The translations under genes were made by a program, and so were the position numbers. The notes beneath the pieces are model-generated. The model searched no databases. It was not told where the DNA came from and was given only the letters and a program-made list of their open reading frames with translations. A stretch of 64,000 nt of DNA from Agromyces badenianii (GTDB lineage Bacteria > Actinomycetota > Actinomycetes > Actinomycetales > Microbacteriaceae), in assembly GCF_003070885.1 (NCBI RefSeq), contig NZ_CP028913.1:1-64000 (forward strand). Direction: 5' to 3'. Positions 38,140 to 46,584 of the stretch are shown here, in pieces; within the stretch, counting starts at the first letter, position 1, and each line of letters begins with the position of its first letter.

Positions 38140-38214
38140 AGCGCGAACGCGTCACTTCGCGACGTTTCCACGTCGATGCGCGCCGAATTCGGCGGGAAGT
38201 GACGCGTTCGCGCT
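38140..38214. repeat. 19-base perfect inverted repeat with nested palindromes
   Basis: AGCGCGAACGCGTCACTTC (38140-38158) is perfectly matched by GAAGTGACGCGTTCGCGCT (38196-38214). The 37-base spacer holds two more dyads, GACG/CGTC (38161-38174) and CGCCGAATTCGGCG (38180-38193). It lies 18 bases after the membrane-protein stop and 101 bases before the next gene. It could be a compact transposable-element remnant or a structured terminator. Confidence 0.75.
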
Positions 38215-38314
38215 GTCCGGGGCCTGTGCGGGCGTCAAGCTGCACGTCCGTGCAGATCGGCAACGCGAGCGGCCTGTCGCGGAATCGATCCGCCGCGGCC
38301 GCGTTGCATCGACC

Positions 38315-38992
38315 ATGACAAACATCGCACCCACAGACATCGGAATCATCGGCGCCGGCCACATCGGCGGCACGCTCGCACGAGGGCTCGTGGCACTCGG
38401 CCACCGGGTGACCATCGCCAACTCGCGCGGCCCCGAGACGCTCGCCGAGCTCGTCGCCGAACTCGGCCCGAACGCGAAGGCCGGCACGCCGACCGAGGCG
38501 GCCGAAGCCGGGGAGTTCGTCATCGTGACGGTGCCCTTGAAGGCGTACCGGGACATCCCGGCCGAGCCGCTCGCCGGCAAGATCGTGATCGACACGAACA
38601 ACTACTACTGGGAACGCGACGGCCACGTGGCCGAGCTCGACGCCGGAGAGGCCACGGTGTCGGGGCTGCTGCAGGCGCACCTGCCCCAGTCGAAGGTCGC
38701 GAAGGGCTTCAACCACATCACCTCGACGTCGATCCTCACCGACGGCACGCCGGCCGGTACGCCCGAGCGCCGGGCCCTCGCCACGGCGAGCGACTTCGAG
38801 GAGGCGGCGGCGCTCGTGACCGCACTCTACGACGACCTCGGGTACGACACGGTCGTCATCGGCCCGCTCGAGGAGAGCTGGCGCGCCGAGCGCGACCAGC
38901 CCGCCTACGTGTCGTCGCAGAACCGCGACGAGCTCGTCGCGAACCTCGCGCGAGCGGAGCGCGCCGGAGCGGAGCGCGTCACCGCGGAGTAG
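38315..38992 (+). CDS. NADPH-dependent F420 reductase-like oxidoreductase
   Basis: The 225-residue protein has a single Rossmann domain starting IGIIGAGHIGGTLARGLVALGH (residues about 7-28), NSRGPETL at the position that reads the NADP phosphate, then VIVTVPLKAY and VIDTNNYYW. This fits the F420-dependent NADP reductase/F420_oxidored family, though members also act on other substrates. F420 use is therefore only possible. ATG at 38315 is the conserved start. The gene ends before a strong terminator. Confidence 0.8.
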   Translation: MTNIAPTDIGIIGAGHIGGTLARGLVALGHRVTIANSRGPETLAELVAELGPNAKAGTPTEAAEAGEFVIVTVPLKAYRDIPAEPLAGKIVIDTNNYYWERDGHVAELDAGEATVSGLLQAHLPQSKVAKGFNHITSTSILTDGTPAGTPERRALATASDFEEAAALVTALYDDLGYDTVVIGPLEESWRAERDQPAYVSSQNRDELVANLARAERAGAERVTAE

Positions 38993-39006
38993 GCGCCACA
39001 GCACAT

Positions 39007-39046
39007 CGAGAGCCGGTCGGGCGGATCATCGCCCGGCCGGCTCTCG
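39007..39046 (+). terminator. Strong stem-loop terminator
   Basis: CGAGAGCCGG (39007-39016) with CCGGCTCTCG (39037-39046), an internal CGGGCG/CGCCCG pair and one G-U pair give a 17-base stem with a 6-base loop. It separates the F420-reductase-like gene from the ABC transporter operon. Confidence 0.85.
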
Positions 39047-39161
39047 TCGTGCCCGGGCAGGCCGTTCATCGGTGCGAAAAGGCTTTGCATCGATTCAATT
39101 GTTTCGGGCGTGGAACGAATGACGATTGGCTCTAGACGGGGCCGAGAATTGGTCCTACTCT

Positions 39162-39179
39162 TGCAAAAACGTTTTTGGG
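39162..39179. promoter_or_regulatory. LacI-type operator before the ABC transporter operon
   Basis: CAAAAACGTTTTTG (39164-39177) is a perfect 14-base palindrome centred on CG, the hallmark of LacI/GalR operators. It lies 65 bases before the substrate-binding-protein gene. Matching sites occur at 46499-46516 and 47659-47676 around the lacI gene. Confidence 0.85.
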
Positions 39180-39241
39180 AACCTTCTCACGACGTTCCGC
39201 AACGCCGCGGGGCATCACGCGGCCTACCCCCAGGAGTGACC

Positions 39242-40291
39242 ATGCGAGCTCGCCGTTCCACAGCTATCGCCGCAGCCGCGGTATCCATCATGTTCCTCGC
39301 CGCGTGTTCGGGAGCAGGGGGAGGTGGTGAGGAGACGGCCGCAGCCGACGCGCAACGCGTGCTGCTCGTCTCGAACCAGCCGCTCGACCCCGGCACCTCG
39401 GGCGGCGAGATCGTCGCCGACGGCCTCGACGTCTGCGCGGAGGAGGGCTGGGAGACCCAGTCGATCGTCGTGGCCGACGTCAACCAGTACGAGTCGACGC
39501 TGCGCACCGCGGCGCGCGACGGGTACGACCTCATCGCGACGACCTTCCCGCCGATGAGCGACGCCACCGTCGCCGTCGCCGACGAGAGCGCCGACACCGA
39601 CTTCGTCGCGATCTACCAGTTCACGAACATCGAGTCCGACGACGTGCACCCCAACATCGCCAGCAGCAGCTTCTCGTACGAGCAGACCGGCTACCTCTGG
39701 GGCGTCGCCGCGGCGACCCTCAGCGAGTCCGGCCTCGTCGGCGTCGTGAACGGCATGGCGGAGCCCGGCAGCAACACGGTCATCAACGGCGCCATCCAGG
39801 GCGCTGCGAGCGTGCGGCCCGACCTCGAGTTCACGGTGACCTACACGAACTCGTACACCGACCCGGCCAAGGGCAGCGAGAACGCGGCGGCCCTGCTCAA
39901 CGAGGGTGCCGACGTGCTGTTCGCGATGGCCGACCAGTCGAACATCGGTGTGATCGACACCGCGAAGGACGCGAGCACGATCGTGATCGGCGACACGGCG
40001 CAGCGCATCGAGAGCTACCCCGAGGGCATCGTCGCGACCCAGCCGCTGACCTTCGGCGAGCCGCTCGCCGACGCCTGCCGCGGTGACTTCGCCGGTGGCG
40101 AGCACACCGTGTACGAGTTGAGCACCAAGGGCGCGCAGCAGATCCTCGACGAGGTCGCGGCCTGGGCCGAGGCATCCGGTTCGCCGAAGGGCGCCGACGT
40201 GGTCGAGGCCGTCAACGCGGCCTGGGCGGCGATCGAGTCCGGCGACGTCGTCGTCGAAGCCGACCCCGCCGAACCCGGCACCGGGAACTGA
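39242..40291 (+). CDS. BMP family ABC transporter substrate-binding lipoprotein
   Basis: Bmp/PnrA-type lipoproteins bind nucleosides for ABC import. The 349-residue protein has a signal peptide with lipobox LAAC (Cys about 22), then a periplasmic-binding fold with YDLIATTFPPMSD, SFSYEQTGYLWG, GSENAAALLNEGADVLFAMAD and EGIVATQPL. These match the BMP family. AGGAG lies 6 bases before ATG 39242. It is the first gene of a five-gene operon and is controlled by the upstream LacI-type operator. Confidence 0.92.
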   Translation: MRARRSTAIAAAAVSIMFLAACSGAGGGGEETAAADAQRVLLVSNQPLDPGTSGGEIVADGLDVCAEEGWETQSIVVADVNQYESTLRTAARDGYDLIATTFPPMSDATVAVADESADTDFVAIYQFTNIESDDVHPNIASSSFSYEQTGYLWGVAAATLSESGLVGVVNGMAEPGSNTVINGAIQGAASVRPDLEFTVTYTNSYTDPAKGSENAAALLNEGADVLFAMADQSNIGVIDTAKDASTIVIGDTAQRIESYPEGIVATQPLTFGEPLADACRGDFAGGEHTVYELSTKGAQQILDEVAAWAEASGSPKGADVVEAVNAAWAAIESGDVVVEADPAEPGTGN

Positions 40292-40297
40292 TCCGAC

Positions 40298-41920
40298 GTG
40301 ACGAACACCCGAACCCGACCCGAGACCATGCGCGACACGATGGCGGTGGAACTGAGCGGCGTCACCAAGCGGTATGGCGAGCTCACCGCCCTCGACGATG
40401 TCTCGCTCGTCGTGCGACCCGGCACGGTGCACGGACTGATCGGTGAGAACGGCGCAGGCAAGTCGACGCTCTCGAAGATCATGTTCGGCATGGTGGCGCC
40501 GGATCGCGGGTCGGTGAGGGTGCTCGGCACCGACACCACGTCCACCTCGGCGGCTCGCGCCGCCGGGGTGGGCATGGTGCACCAGCACTTCGCGCAGGCT
40601 CCGTCGATGAGCGTGCTCGAGAACCTGGCGCTCGCGGCGCGCGCGAGCGACGAACGGAGGATCCTGAGCCTTCGCGAGGTCGGCCGACGGGCACAGGATG
40701 TCGCGGGCCGCCTCGGCTTCGACCTCGACCTCCGAGCGCGCGTCGAGAAGCTCTCGGTCGGCGCCCGCCAGCGCATCGAGATCGTGAAGGCCCTGCAGCA
40801 CGGTGCCCGCGTGCTGCTCCTCGACGAGCCGACCGCGGTGCTCGCCCCCGCCGAGATCGCCGAGCTCGTCGAGCTCATGCGCGGACTCGCCGAGACCGGC
40901 ACCGCCGTCGTGTTCGTCTCCCACAAGCTCGAGGAGGTGCGAGCCGCCTGCGACGAGGTGACCGTGCTGCGGCGCGGCCGCGTCGCCGCGCGCCTCGACG
41001 GCGCCGGGCTCAGCGCCCGAGCGCTCGCCCGGGCGATGACGGGCGACGACCCCGTGCGTGCGCCCAAGGCTGCAGTCGACCCGGGGCCGGCGGCTCTCCT
41101 CGTGCGCGAGCTGCACGCGCGGGACGACCGCGGCCGCCCCGCGGTGACCGGCGCGGGACTCTCGATTCACGAGGGCGAGATCGTCGGCATCGCCGGCATC
41201 GACGGCAACGGGCAGGAGGAGTTCGTCGAGGCGATCGCAGGTCTCCGCGGCGTCGAATCCGGAGGCATCGAGCTTCACGGAACTTCCCTCGCCGGGCGCA
41301 AGCCGCGCGAGATCCGCGGTCTGGGGGTCGCGCACATCGCTTCGGATCGACTCGAGACGGGCGTCGCGCCGACGCTCAGCATCCAGGACAACGTCGTCGC
41401 GGCCCGCTACTGCGACCCCGAGCACGCGCGATTCGGGTTCACCCGCCCCCGCCCAGCTCGCGAGGCCGTCGAGCAGGCGATCGCCGACTACGACATCCGC
41501 GGCGCGTCGCCGGCACTGCCGATCGGTGCACTCTCGGGCGGCAACATGCAGAAGGTCGTCGTCGCTCGAGAGCTCGCCAACTCGCCCGCGGTGCTGCTCG
41601 CGGCGCATCCGACCCGCGGCGTCGACCTCAAGGCCATCGAGCGCATCCACGCCGCGATCCTCGGAGCGAGGGCGCGGGGCTGCGCCATCATGCTCCTGTC
41701 GACCGAGCTCGACGAACTGCTCGCCCTCTCCGACCGGATCGTCGTGTTCTCGCGGGGCCGCATCGTCGCCGAGCTCGATCCGGCGAAGACCGACCCGGCC
41801 GAGATCGGCGTCTACATGACCGGTGCCACGCCGACCGCCGTGACGCCGGCTATCCCACCCACCCCACCGGCCGCACCAGACGCCGGTCACCTCACCGAGC
41901 GAACGGCAGTGCCATCGTGA
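40298..41920 (+). CDS. ABC transporter ATP-binding protein (two nucleotide-binding domains)
   Basis: The 540-residue protein is a fused pair of ATPase domains, as in nucleoside/sugar importers of the CUT2-like type. Domain 1 has GENGAGKS (about 48-55), LSVGARQR and LLLDEPTAVL; domain 2 has the degenerate Walker A GIDGNGQEE, LSGGNMQKVVVAREL and AAHPTRGVD, which is normal for BMP-linked transporters. The C-terminal tail is Pro/Ala-rich. The stop overlaps the permease start (GTGA), so expression is coupled. Confidence 0.93.
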   Translation: MTNTRTRPETMRDTMAVELSGVTKRYGELTALDDVSLVVRPGTVHGLIGENGAGKSTLSKIMFGMVAPDRGSVRVLGTDTTSTSAARAAGVGMVHQHFAQAPSMSVLENLALAARASDERRILSLREVGRRAQDVAGRLGFDLDLRARVEKLSVGARQRIEIVKALQHGARVLLLDEPTAVLAPAEIAELVELMRGLAETGTAVVFVSHKLEEVRAACDEVTVLRRGRVAARLDGAGLSARALARAMTGDDPVRAPKAAVDPGPAALLVRELHARDDRGRPAVTGAGLSIHEGEIVGIAGIDGNGQEEFVEAIAGLRGVESGGIELHGTSLAGRKPREIRGLGVAHIASDRLETGVAPTLSIQDNVVAARYCDPEHARFGFTRPRPAREAVEQAIADYDIRGASPALPIGALSGGNMQKVVVARELANSPAVLLAAHPTRGVDLKAIERIHAAILGARARGCAIMLLSTELDELLALSDRIVVFSRGRIVAELDPAKTDPAEIGVYMTGATPTAVTPAIPPTPPAAPDAGHLTERTAVPS

Positions 41921-43029
41921 ACACCAGGATCCTCCGCTCAGTCGCACTTCGCCTGGTCGGGCTCGCAGCCGGGCTCGCGGCATCCACCCTCGTCATGCTC
42001 GTGACCGGCAACGACGTCGGCGGATTCATCGACGCGATCGGTGCCGGCTTCGGCTCGAACCTCGACTCGACCCTGCGCTGGTTCGCCCCGCTGCTGCTCG
42101 CCGGCGTCGCCGGAGTGATCGCGTTCCGCGACGGCGCCTTCAACCTCGGCCTCGACGGCCAGATCTACCTCGGCGCCGCGGCGAGCAGCGTCGTCGCACT
42201 CGGGGTCGGCCGTGATCTCGACCCCTTCCTCGGCGTCAGCCTCGCGATCGTCGCGGCGATTGCCGCGGGAGCGGCCGTCGCCGGGGTGTGCGCACTGCTC
42301 CGCCTGCTCTTCGGCACCCCCGAGGTCATCACGACCCTCGTCATGAACCCGCTCTGCGCGATCGTCGTGACCCTGCTCGTGACCGGTCCGCTCGCGCCGG
42401 GCGGCGCCGCGGGCAACACCGAGTCGAGCGAGGTCATCCCCGAGCAGCTGTGGCTGCCGTCACTCTCGCCGCACTCGCTCGCCACGGCGGCCGTCTCGAT
42501 CGCGCTCGCCGTCGTCGCCATCGTCGCCGTGTACTACCGCTTCACGATCTGGGGCTTCGAGTCCCGGCTCTTCGGTGCGGCCCCGACGTTCTCGTTCTAC
42601 GCCGGGGTTCCGAACGTGCGGGTCTTCCTCCGCGCGATGCTCGTGAGCGGCGGCATCGCGGGTCTCGTGGGCGCGACCGAGGTGCTCGGCGTGCAGCACC
42701 GCCTGGCGAAGGGCTTCAACCCGGGCCTCGGGTTCGACGGCATCGCGGTCGCCCTCGTGGGCGACCTCTCCGTCGTCGCGCTCGTCGGTGTCGCGTTCCT
42801 CTTCGCCTTGCTCCGACAGGCCGGGGAGGTCTCGCAGATCACCCTCGGCATCCCCTCGGAGCTCGTCGACGTCATGATCGCGCTCATCATCCTGACGACG
42901 AGCGCGCACGTCGTGATCCGCTGGACGGCGCGTCGACGCTTCGCGCCCCCGCCCCCGCCTCAGCCGTCAGCCGGCGACGCACCACCCGCGGACCGCCACG
43001 AGAAGACATCGGAGCCGGCACAGCCATGA
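41917..43029 (+). CDS. ABC transporter permease (BMP type), first
   Basis: The 370-residue permease has about 9-10 membrane helices and the family motif FRDGAFNLGLDGQIYLGAA (about 69-87), GTPEVITTLVMNP and GFDGIAVALVGD. The C-terminal tail is Pro-rich. GTG at 41917 and ATG of the next gene at 43026 overlap neighbouring stops, so all transporter parts are co-translated. Confidence 0.92.
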   Translation: MNTRILRSVALRLVGLAAGLAASTLVMLVTGNDVGGFIDAIGAGFGSNLDSTLRWFAPLLLAGVAGVIAFRDGAFNLGLDGQIYLGAAASSVVALGVGRDLDPFLGVSLAIVAAIAAGAAVAGVCALLRLLFGTPEVITTLVMNPLCAIVVTLLVTGPLAPGGAAGNTESSEVIPEQLWLPSLSPHSLATAAVSIALAVVAIVAVYYRFTIWGFESRLFGAAPTFSFYAGVPNVRVFLRAMLVSGGIAGLVGATEVLGVQHRLAKGFNPGLGFDGIAVALVGDLSVVALVGVAFLFALLRQAGEVSQITLGIPSELVDVMIALIILTTSAHVVIRWTARRRFAPPPPPQPSAGDAPPADRHEKTSEPAQP

Positions 43030-43946
43030 CCATCGACGCACAGTTCTTCGGCTCGGTGCTCACCACCATGACGCCGCTCGTGCTCGCCGCCCTCGGCGCG
43101 CTGCTCTGCTTCCGTTCCGGGTTCTTCAACATCGCCATCGAGGGCCAGATGCTGGTCGCCGCGTTCGCCGCGGCGGCCACCGCCGTCGCCACCGGCAACG
43201 TCATGCTCGCGGTGCTGGCCGGCGTCGCGGCATCCATCGCGCTCGTCGGGGTGGTCGCGCTCGCCACGTACTGGGCCGGCGTCGACGCGATCGTCGCAGG
43301 CATCGCGGCGAACCTGCTGGCCGCCGGTCTCACCGCGCTGCTGACCCGCGAGATGACGGGCGGAAGCAGCTCGATCGTGGTGACCGACGGCCGGCTTCCC
43401 CGGGTCGAGACCGGCTGGGTCGCCGGCTGGGGCGTGTTCGGCGACCTCTTCCGCGGGCAGACGCCCCTCGTGCTCGTCGCCTTCCTCGCGATCCCCGCCA
43501 CCTGGTGGTTCCTGACGCGCACCCGCACGGGCCTCGGCATCCGGGCGCTCGGCGAGAGCGAGCTCGCGGTGCGCTCCTCGGGCCTCTCGGTGCTCCGGGT
43601 TCGCGTGATGACCACGCTGCTCTGCGGGGCGTTGAGCGGCCTCGCCGGGGTCCAGCTCTCACTGGGGCCCGCGACGAGCTTCTCGGTCGGCATGACCAAC
43701 GGCCGCGGGTTCACCGCGATCATCGCCGCGATGATCGGCACGACGGTGCTCGCCGCCGTGCTCGGCTGCGCCCTCTTCGGCATCGTCGAGGCGCTCGGGC
43801 TGCGCATCCAACTCGGCGACACCGGTCTTCCCCAAGTCGTCGTGCAGGCGATCCCGTACCTGCTCGCGCTCGTGGTGCTCTCGGCGGCCTCCGCCGTGCA
43901 GCAGCGCAGGGTCGACCCGGTGCGACGACGCGTCCTGCGGCACTGA
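43026..43946 (+). CDS. ABC transporter permease (BMP type), second
   Basis: The 306-residue permease has about 8-9 membrane helices and FRSGFFNIAIEGQMLVAA (about 29-46), the counterpart of the motif in the first permease, plus FTAIIAAMIGTTVLAAV. ATG at 43026 overlaps the previous stop (ATGA). The two permeases form the membrane channel. Confidence 0.92.
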   Translation: MTIDAQFFGSVLTTMTPLVLAALGALLCFRSGFFNIAIEGQMLVAAFAAAATAVATGNVMLAVLAGVAASIALVGVVALATYWAGVDAIVAGIAANLLAAGLTALLTREMTGGSSSIVVTDGRLPRVETGWVAGWGVFGDLFRGQTPLVLVAFLAIPATWWFLTRTRTGLGIRALGESELAVRSSGLSVLRVRVMTTLLCGALSGLAGVQLSLGPATSFSVGMTNGRGFTAIIAAMIGTTVLAAVLGCALFGIVEALGLRIQLGDTGLPQVVVQAIPYLLALVVLSAASAVQQRRVDPVRRRVLRH

Positions 43947-43949
43947 GCC

Positions 43950-44936
43950 ATGGTCGAGCGACGAGTTCACGGCGTGCCGCCGAGCGACGAGTTCCTGCGG
44001 CTGCGGCGCACCCTCGAGGTGCCGACGCCCACGCCGACGCCCATGCCTTCGCCCCCGACGCAGTTGGGCGACGAGCGCTGGTCGTTCCGAGTGTGGGCGG
44101 CCCGGCTGCCGGTCGCGCGCGAGGTCGTCGTCGAGCCGACGACCGAGATGCCGGAGCCCGGGTCGGAGTGGATCCGCCCGACACGGCCGGCATCGCGCCG
44201 GGACGTGATCCTCTACCTGCACGGCGGTGGCTTCCGCGTGGGTTCGCCTGCGACCGCGCGCTCGATCACCAGTCACCTCGCGGTCGCGAGCGGCCTCGAA
44301 ATCGCGAGCGCCGCCTATCCGCTCGCCCCCGAGGCCACGATGGACGAGATGGTCGCGAGCGTGACCCGCAGCTACCGCGCACTTCGCACCCTGCGACCCG
44401 ACGCGCGCGTCGTGCTCGCGGGCGATTCGGCCGGCGGATACCTCGCGCTCGCGCTGCTCGACCAGCTCGCCCTGCAGGGTGAGCCGAGGCCGGCGGCCGT
44501 CGTGCTGTTCTGCCCGCTGACGACGCTCGACGCGCGCGCCGACGAACGCCGCGAGGTGCGCGACCCCATGCTGAGCGAGGCGATGCTGACGTCGGTGCGC
44601 CGCGATGTGCGCCGGCCCCGTCGCCCCCGTCAGGCCCGGCCCGGCGCGCCTGCATTGCTGCCGCCCTGGCCTGGGCGGGCGGTGCCGCGGAGGACGGCGG
44701 CGACCGTCGGCGCCGCCTCACTCTCGGGCGTGCCGCTGCTCGTGCAGTACGGCGGTCACGAGCTGCTCGCCTCGTCGATCGAGGCCTTCGCCGAGCAGGC
44801 CCCCGACCACGCCCCGGTGGTGGTCGAGGAGTGGCGCCACGCGTTCCACGTCTGGCAGTTGTTCGCCGGGCTGCTGCCCGAGTCGGATGCGGCGATCGCC
44901 TCGGCGTCAGCGTTCCTGCGGGATGCGCTCGGGTGA
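43950..44936 (+). CDS. Alpha/beta hydrolase (HSL-like esterase/lipase fold)
   Basis: The 328-residue protein has the oxyanion motif HGGGF (about 92-96), nucleophile GDSAGG (about 155-160) and a histidine in RHAFHVW (about 300), all typical of hormone-sensitive-lipase-like hydrolases. Residues about 217-250 are an Arg/Pro-rich stretch without homology, where family members normally are conserved, so a local rearrangement is possible. The gene follows the permease by 3 bases, which puts it in the transporter operon, and overlaps the convergent P1-peptidase gene by 30 bases. It may deacylate the imported substrate. Confidence 0.82.
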   Translation: MVERRVHGVPPSDEFLRLRRTLEVPTPTPTPMPSPPTQLGDERWSFRVWAARLPVAREVVVEPTTEMPEPGSEWIRPTRPASRRDVILYLHGGGFRVGSPATARSITSHLAVASGLEIASAAYPLAPEATMDEMVASVTRSYRALRTLRPDARVVLAGDSAGGYLALALLDQLALQGEPRPAAVVLFCPLTTLDARADERREVRDPMLSEAMLTSVRRDVRRPRRPRQARPGAPALLPPWPGRAVPRRTAATVGAASLSGVPLLVQYGGHELLASSIEAFAEQAPDHAPVVVEEWRHAFHVWQLFAGLLPESDAAIASASAFLRDALG

Positions 44937-46040
44937 GGCATCCGTGTCGAAGATCTCGCGCAGGCGGTCGTGGGGCATGGCATGGGCGGTCGCACCGTCG
45001 CGACCGGTCATCGTGGTCGCGCCGAGCATGGCGTTGACGACGGCCTCTTCGGTGGCGTCGACGACGGCGTCGAAGAGCTGGCCGACGGCTCGGTTCGCGA
45101 GCGCATCGAGCGTGAGCCGGTCGGCCCGGCCATCGTGCCCGTCGTCGGGCGGAATGCTGCCGCGGGAAGCCGTCGAGAAGGCGAGGAAGAGGTCGCCGCT
45201 CGAGTGCTCGCCGACCGCGCCGCAGCGCGCGATGCCGAGGCCCGCGCGTTGCGCGAGGCGACGGCACTGGTGGGGGAGCAGGGGTGCGTCGGTCGCGATG
45301 ACGCCGATCACCGATCCGGCGCCCTGGCCCGGAGCCGAGTGGGGCACGGGCACCTCGGCGTCGGGGATGAGCCGGCCGACCGGCACGCCGGCGATGGTGA
45401 GGCGCTCACGGCGGCCGTGGTTGGCCTGGAGCAGCACGCCGACGGTGTACTCGGTGCCGCCGATGGCGACGACCCGCGAACTCGTGCCGATGCCGCCCTT
45501 GAATCCGTGGCAGATCATGCCGGTGCCGCCGCCGACCGATCCCTCGGCCACCGGGCCGCTGTGGGCGTACCCCCACGCCTCGCGCACGTGGCGCGGGGTG
45601 ACGTGCTGCCCGACGATGTCGTTCAGCACGCCGTCCCACGTCTCGCCGACGAGCGGCAGGAACCACTCGTCGCCGCGCGAACCGAGGCGCGTGGCGGTCA
45701 TGTCGACGAGGGTGTCGCGCACGACGCCCACCGAGTGGGTGTTCGTCAGCGCGATGTCGCCGGTGACGAGGCCCGACTCTTCGACCCAGTGGATGCCGGT
45801 GAACTCGCCGTTGCCGTTCAGTCGGTGGAAGCCGCCGAAGACCGGCTCGCTGAAGGGCTCGCCGTCGTGCGGCCGGATCACGGTGACGCCGGTGCGCACC
45901 GGACCGCGGCCGACGTGCAAGTCGCCGTCGCCCTCGATCACGGTGCTGTGCCCGACGAGCACGCCCGGTACGTCGGTGATCGCGTTCAGCCGCCCGCGCT
46001 CGAGGCTGCCGAACTGCAGACCGAGCTCTGACGCCCTCAT
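44907..46040 (-). CDS. P1 family peptidase/amidase (DmpA-like)
   Basis: P1 family members (DmpA, beta-peptidyl aminopeptidases, nylon-oligomer hydrolases) cut unusual amide bonds and activate by self-cleavage before a Ser/Thr. The 377-residue protein has NAITDVPGVLVGHSTV (about 19-34), TNTHSVGVV, GTGMICHGFKGGIGTSSR and the cleavage region GAGSVIGVIATDAPL (about 262-276), where the Gly-Ser bond fits the family site. GGAG lies about 8 bases before ATG 46040. The rbsD gene lies 19 bases upstream, so both follow the same LacI-type operator. Confidence 0.88.
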   Translation of the reverse strand: MRASELGLQFGSLERGRLNAITDVPGVLVGHSTVIEGDGDLHVGRGPVRTGVTVIRPHDGEPFSEPVFGGFHRLNGNGEFTGIHWVEESGLVTGDIALTNTHSVGVVRDTLVDMTATRLGSRGDEWFLPLVGETWDGVLNDIVGQHVTPRHVREAWGYAHSGPVAEGSVGGGTGMICHGFKGGIGTSSRVVAIGGTEYTVGVLLQANHGRRERLTIAGVPVGRLIPDAEVPVPHSAPGQGAGSVIGVIATDAPLLPHQCRRLAQRAGLGIARCGAVGEHSSGDLFLAFSTASRGSIPPDDGHDGRADRLTLDALANRAVGQLFDAVVDATEEAVVNAMLGATTMTGRDGATAHAMPHDRLREIFDTDASPERIPQER

Positions 46041-46059
46041 GTGCCGGTCTCCTCGCCGA

Positions 46060-46485
46060 TCAGTCGCCGTCGGCCATGCCGAGTGCGAAGAAGTCGAGCC
46101 CGCCGACCAGGAGCACGTTGCCGTACGGCGTCGTCTCACCCGTCTGCACGATGAGCCGGGCGGTCGGCAGCAGCTCCTCGATGTCGTCGTGCGGCAGTTC
46201 GCGCACGCGCGTGCCGGTGAACACCTCGTCGACCGTGGCGCTCACGGTGGGGTTGACCTTGCGCATCTCGGCCGCGATGATCACCTCTTCGATGACGAGC
46301 TCCTCCTTGAGCACGCGCACGACGGCGTCGACCGAGGGGATGCCGTTCGTGAGGGCCAGGTCGAGGGTGGCCACGCCGGCGGGCACGGGCAATCCGGCGT
46401 CGGCGATGACGATGATCTCACCGAAGCGCAGGCCGGTGACGGCGGCACTCAGCTGCTGGTTGAGAAGGGCACTGCCACGCTGCAT
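46060..46485 (-). CDS. RbsD/FucU family sugar pyranase/mutarotase
   Basis: RbsD proteins interconvert the pyranose and furanose (or anomeric) forms of ribose so that ribokinase can act. The 141-residue protein begins RGSALLNQQLSAAVTGLRFG and has VIADAGLPVPAG, LDLALTNGIPSVD, and the end part VQTGETTPYGNVLLVGG, matching RbsD. The length is normal. AAGGAG lies 5 bases before ATG 46485, and the LacI-type operator lies directly upstream. Together with ribokinase in the neighbouring unit, it indicates ribose-type sugar release. Confidence 0.9.
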   Translation of the reverse strand: MQRGSALLNQQLSAAVTGLRFGEIIVIADAGLPVPAGVATLDLALTNGIPSVDAVVRVLKEELVIEEVIIAAEMRKVNPTVSATVDEVFTGTRVRELPHDDIEELLPTARLIVQTGETTPYGNVLLVGGLDFFALGMADGD

Positions 46486-46498
46486 GATCTCTCCTTTT

Positions 46499-46516
46499 TG
46501 CTAAAACGTTATTGCA
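46499..46516. promoter_or_regulatory. LacI-type operator before rbsD
   Basis: TGCTAAAACGTTATTGCA is an imperfect 18-base palindrome centred at 46507/46508. It shares the AAAACGTT core with the sites at 39162 and 47659. It lies 14 bases before the rbsD start on the minus strand, over the expected promoter-to-leader region, and also downstream of lacI. Confidence 0.8.
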
Positions 46517-46584
46517 CGAGTACAGCGCGCGCAGGGCTCGTCTGTCAAGCGCGTGACACGAGGAGCGGATGCCGCGGCGACGGG

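Noticed and set aside
44590..44730. A frameshift in the alpha/beta hydrolase gene
   Set aside because: The Arg/Pro-rich stretch looks odd, but neither of the other two frames carries family sequence here and the frame continues correctly to the catalytic histidine, so I keep it as intact.
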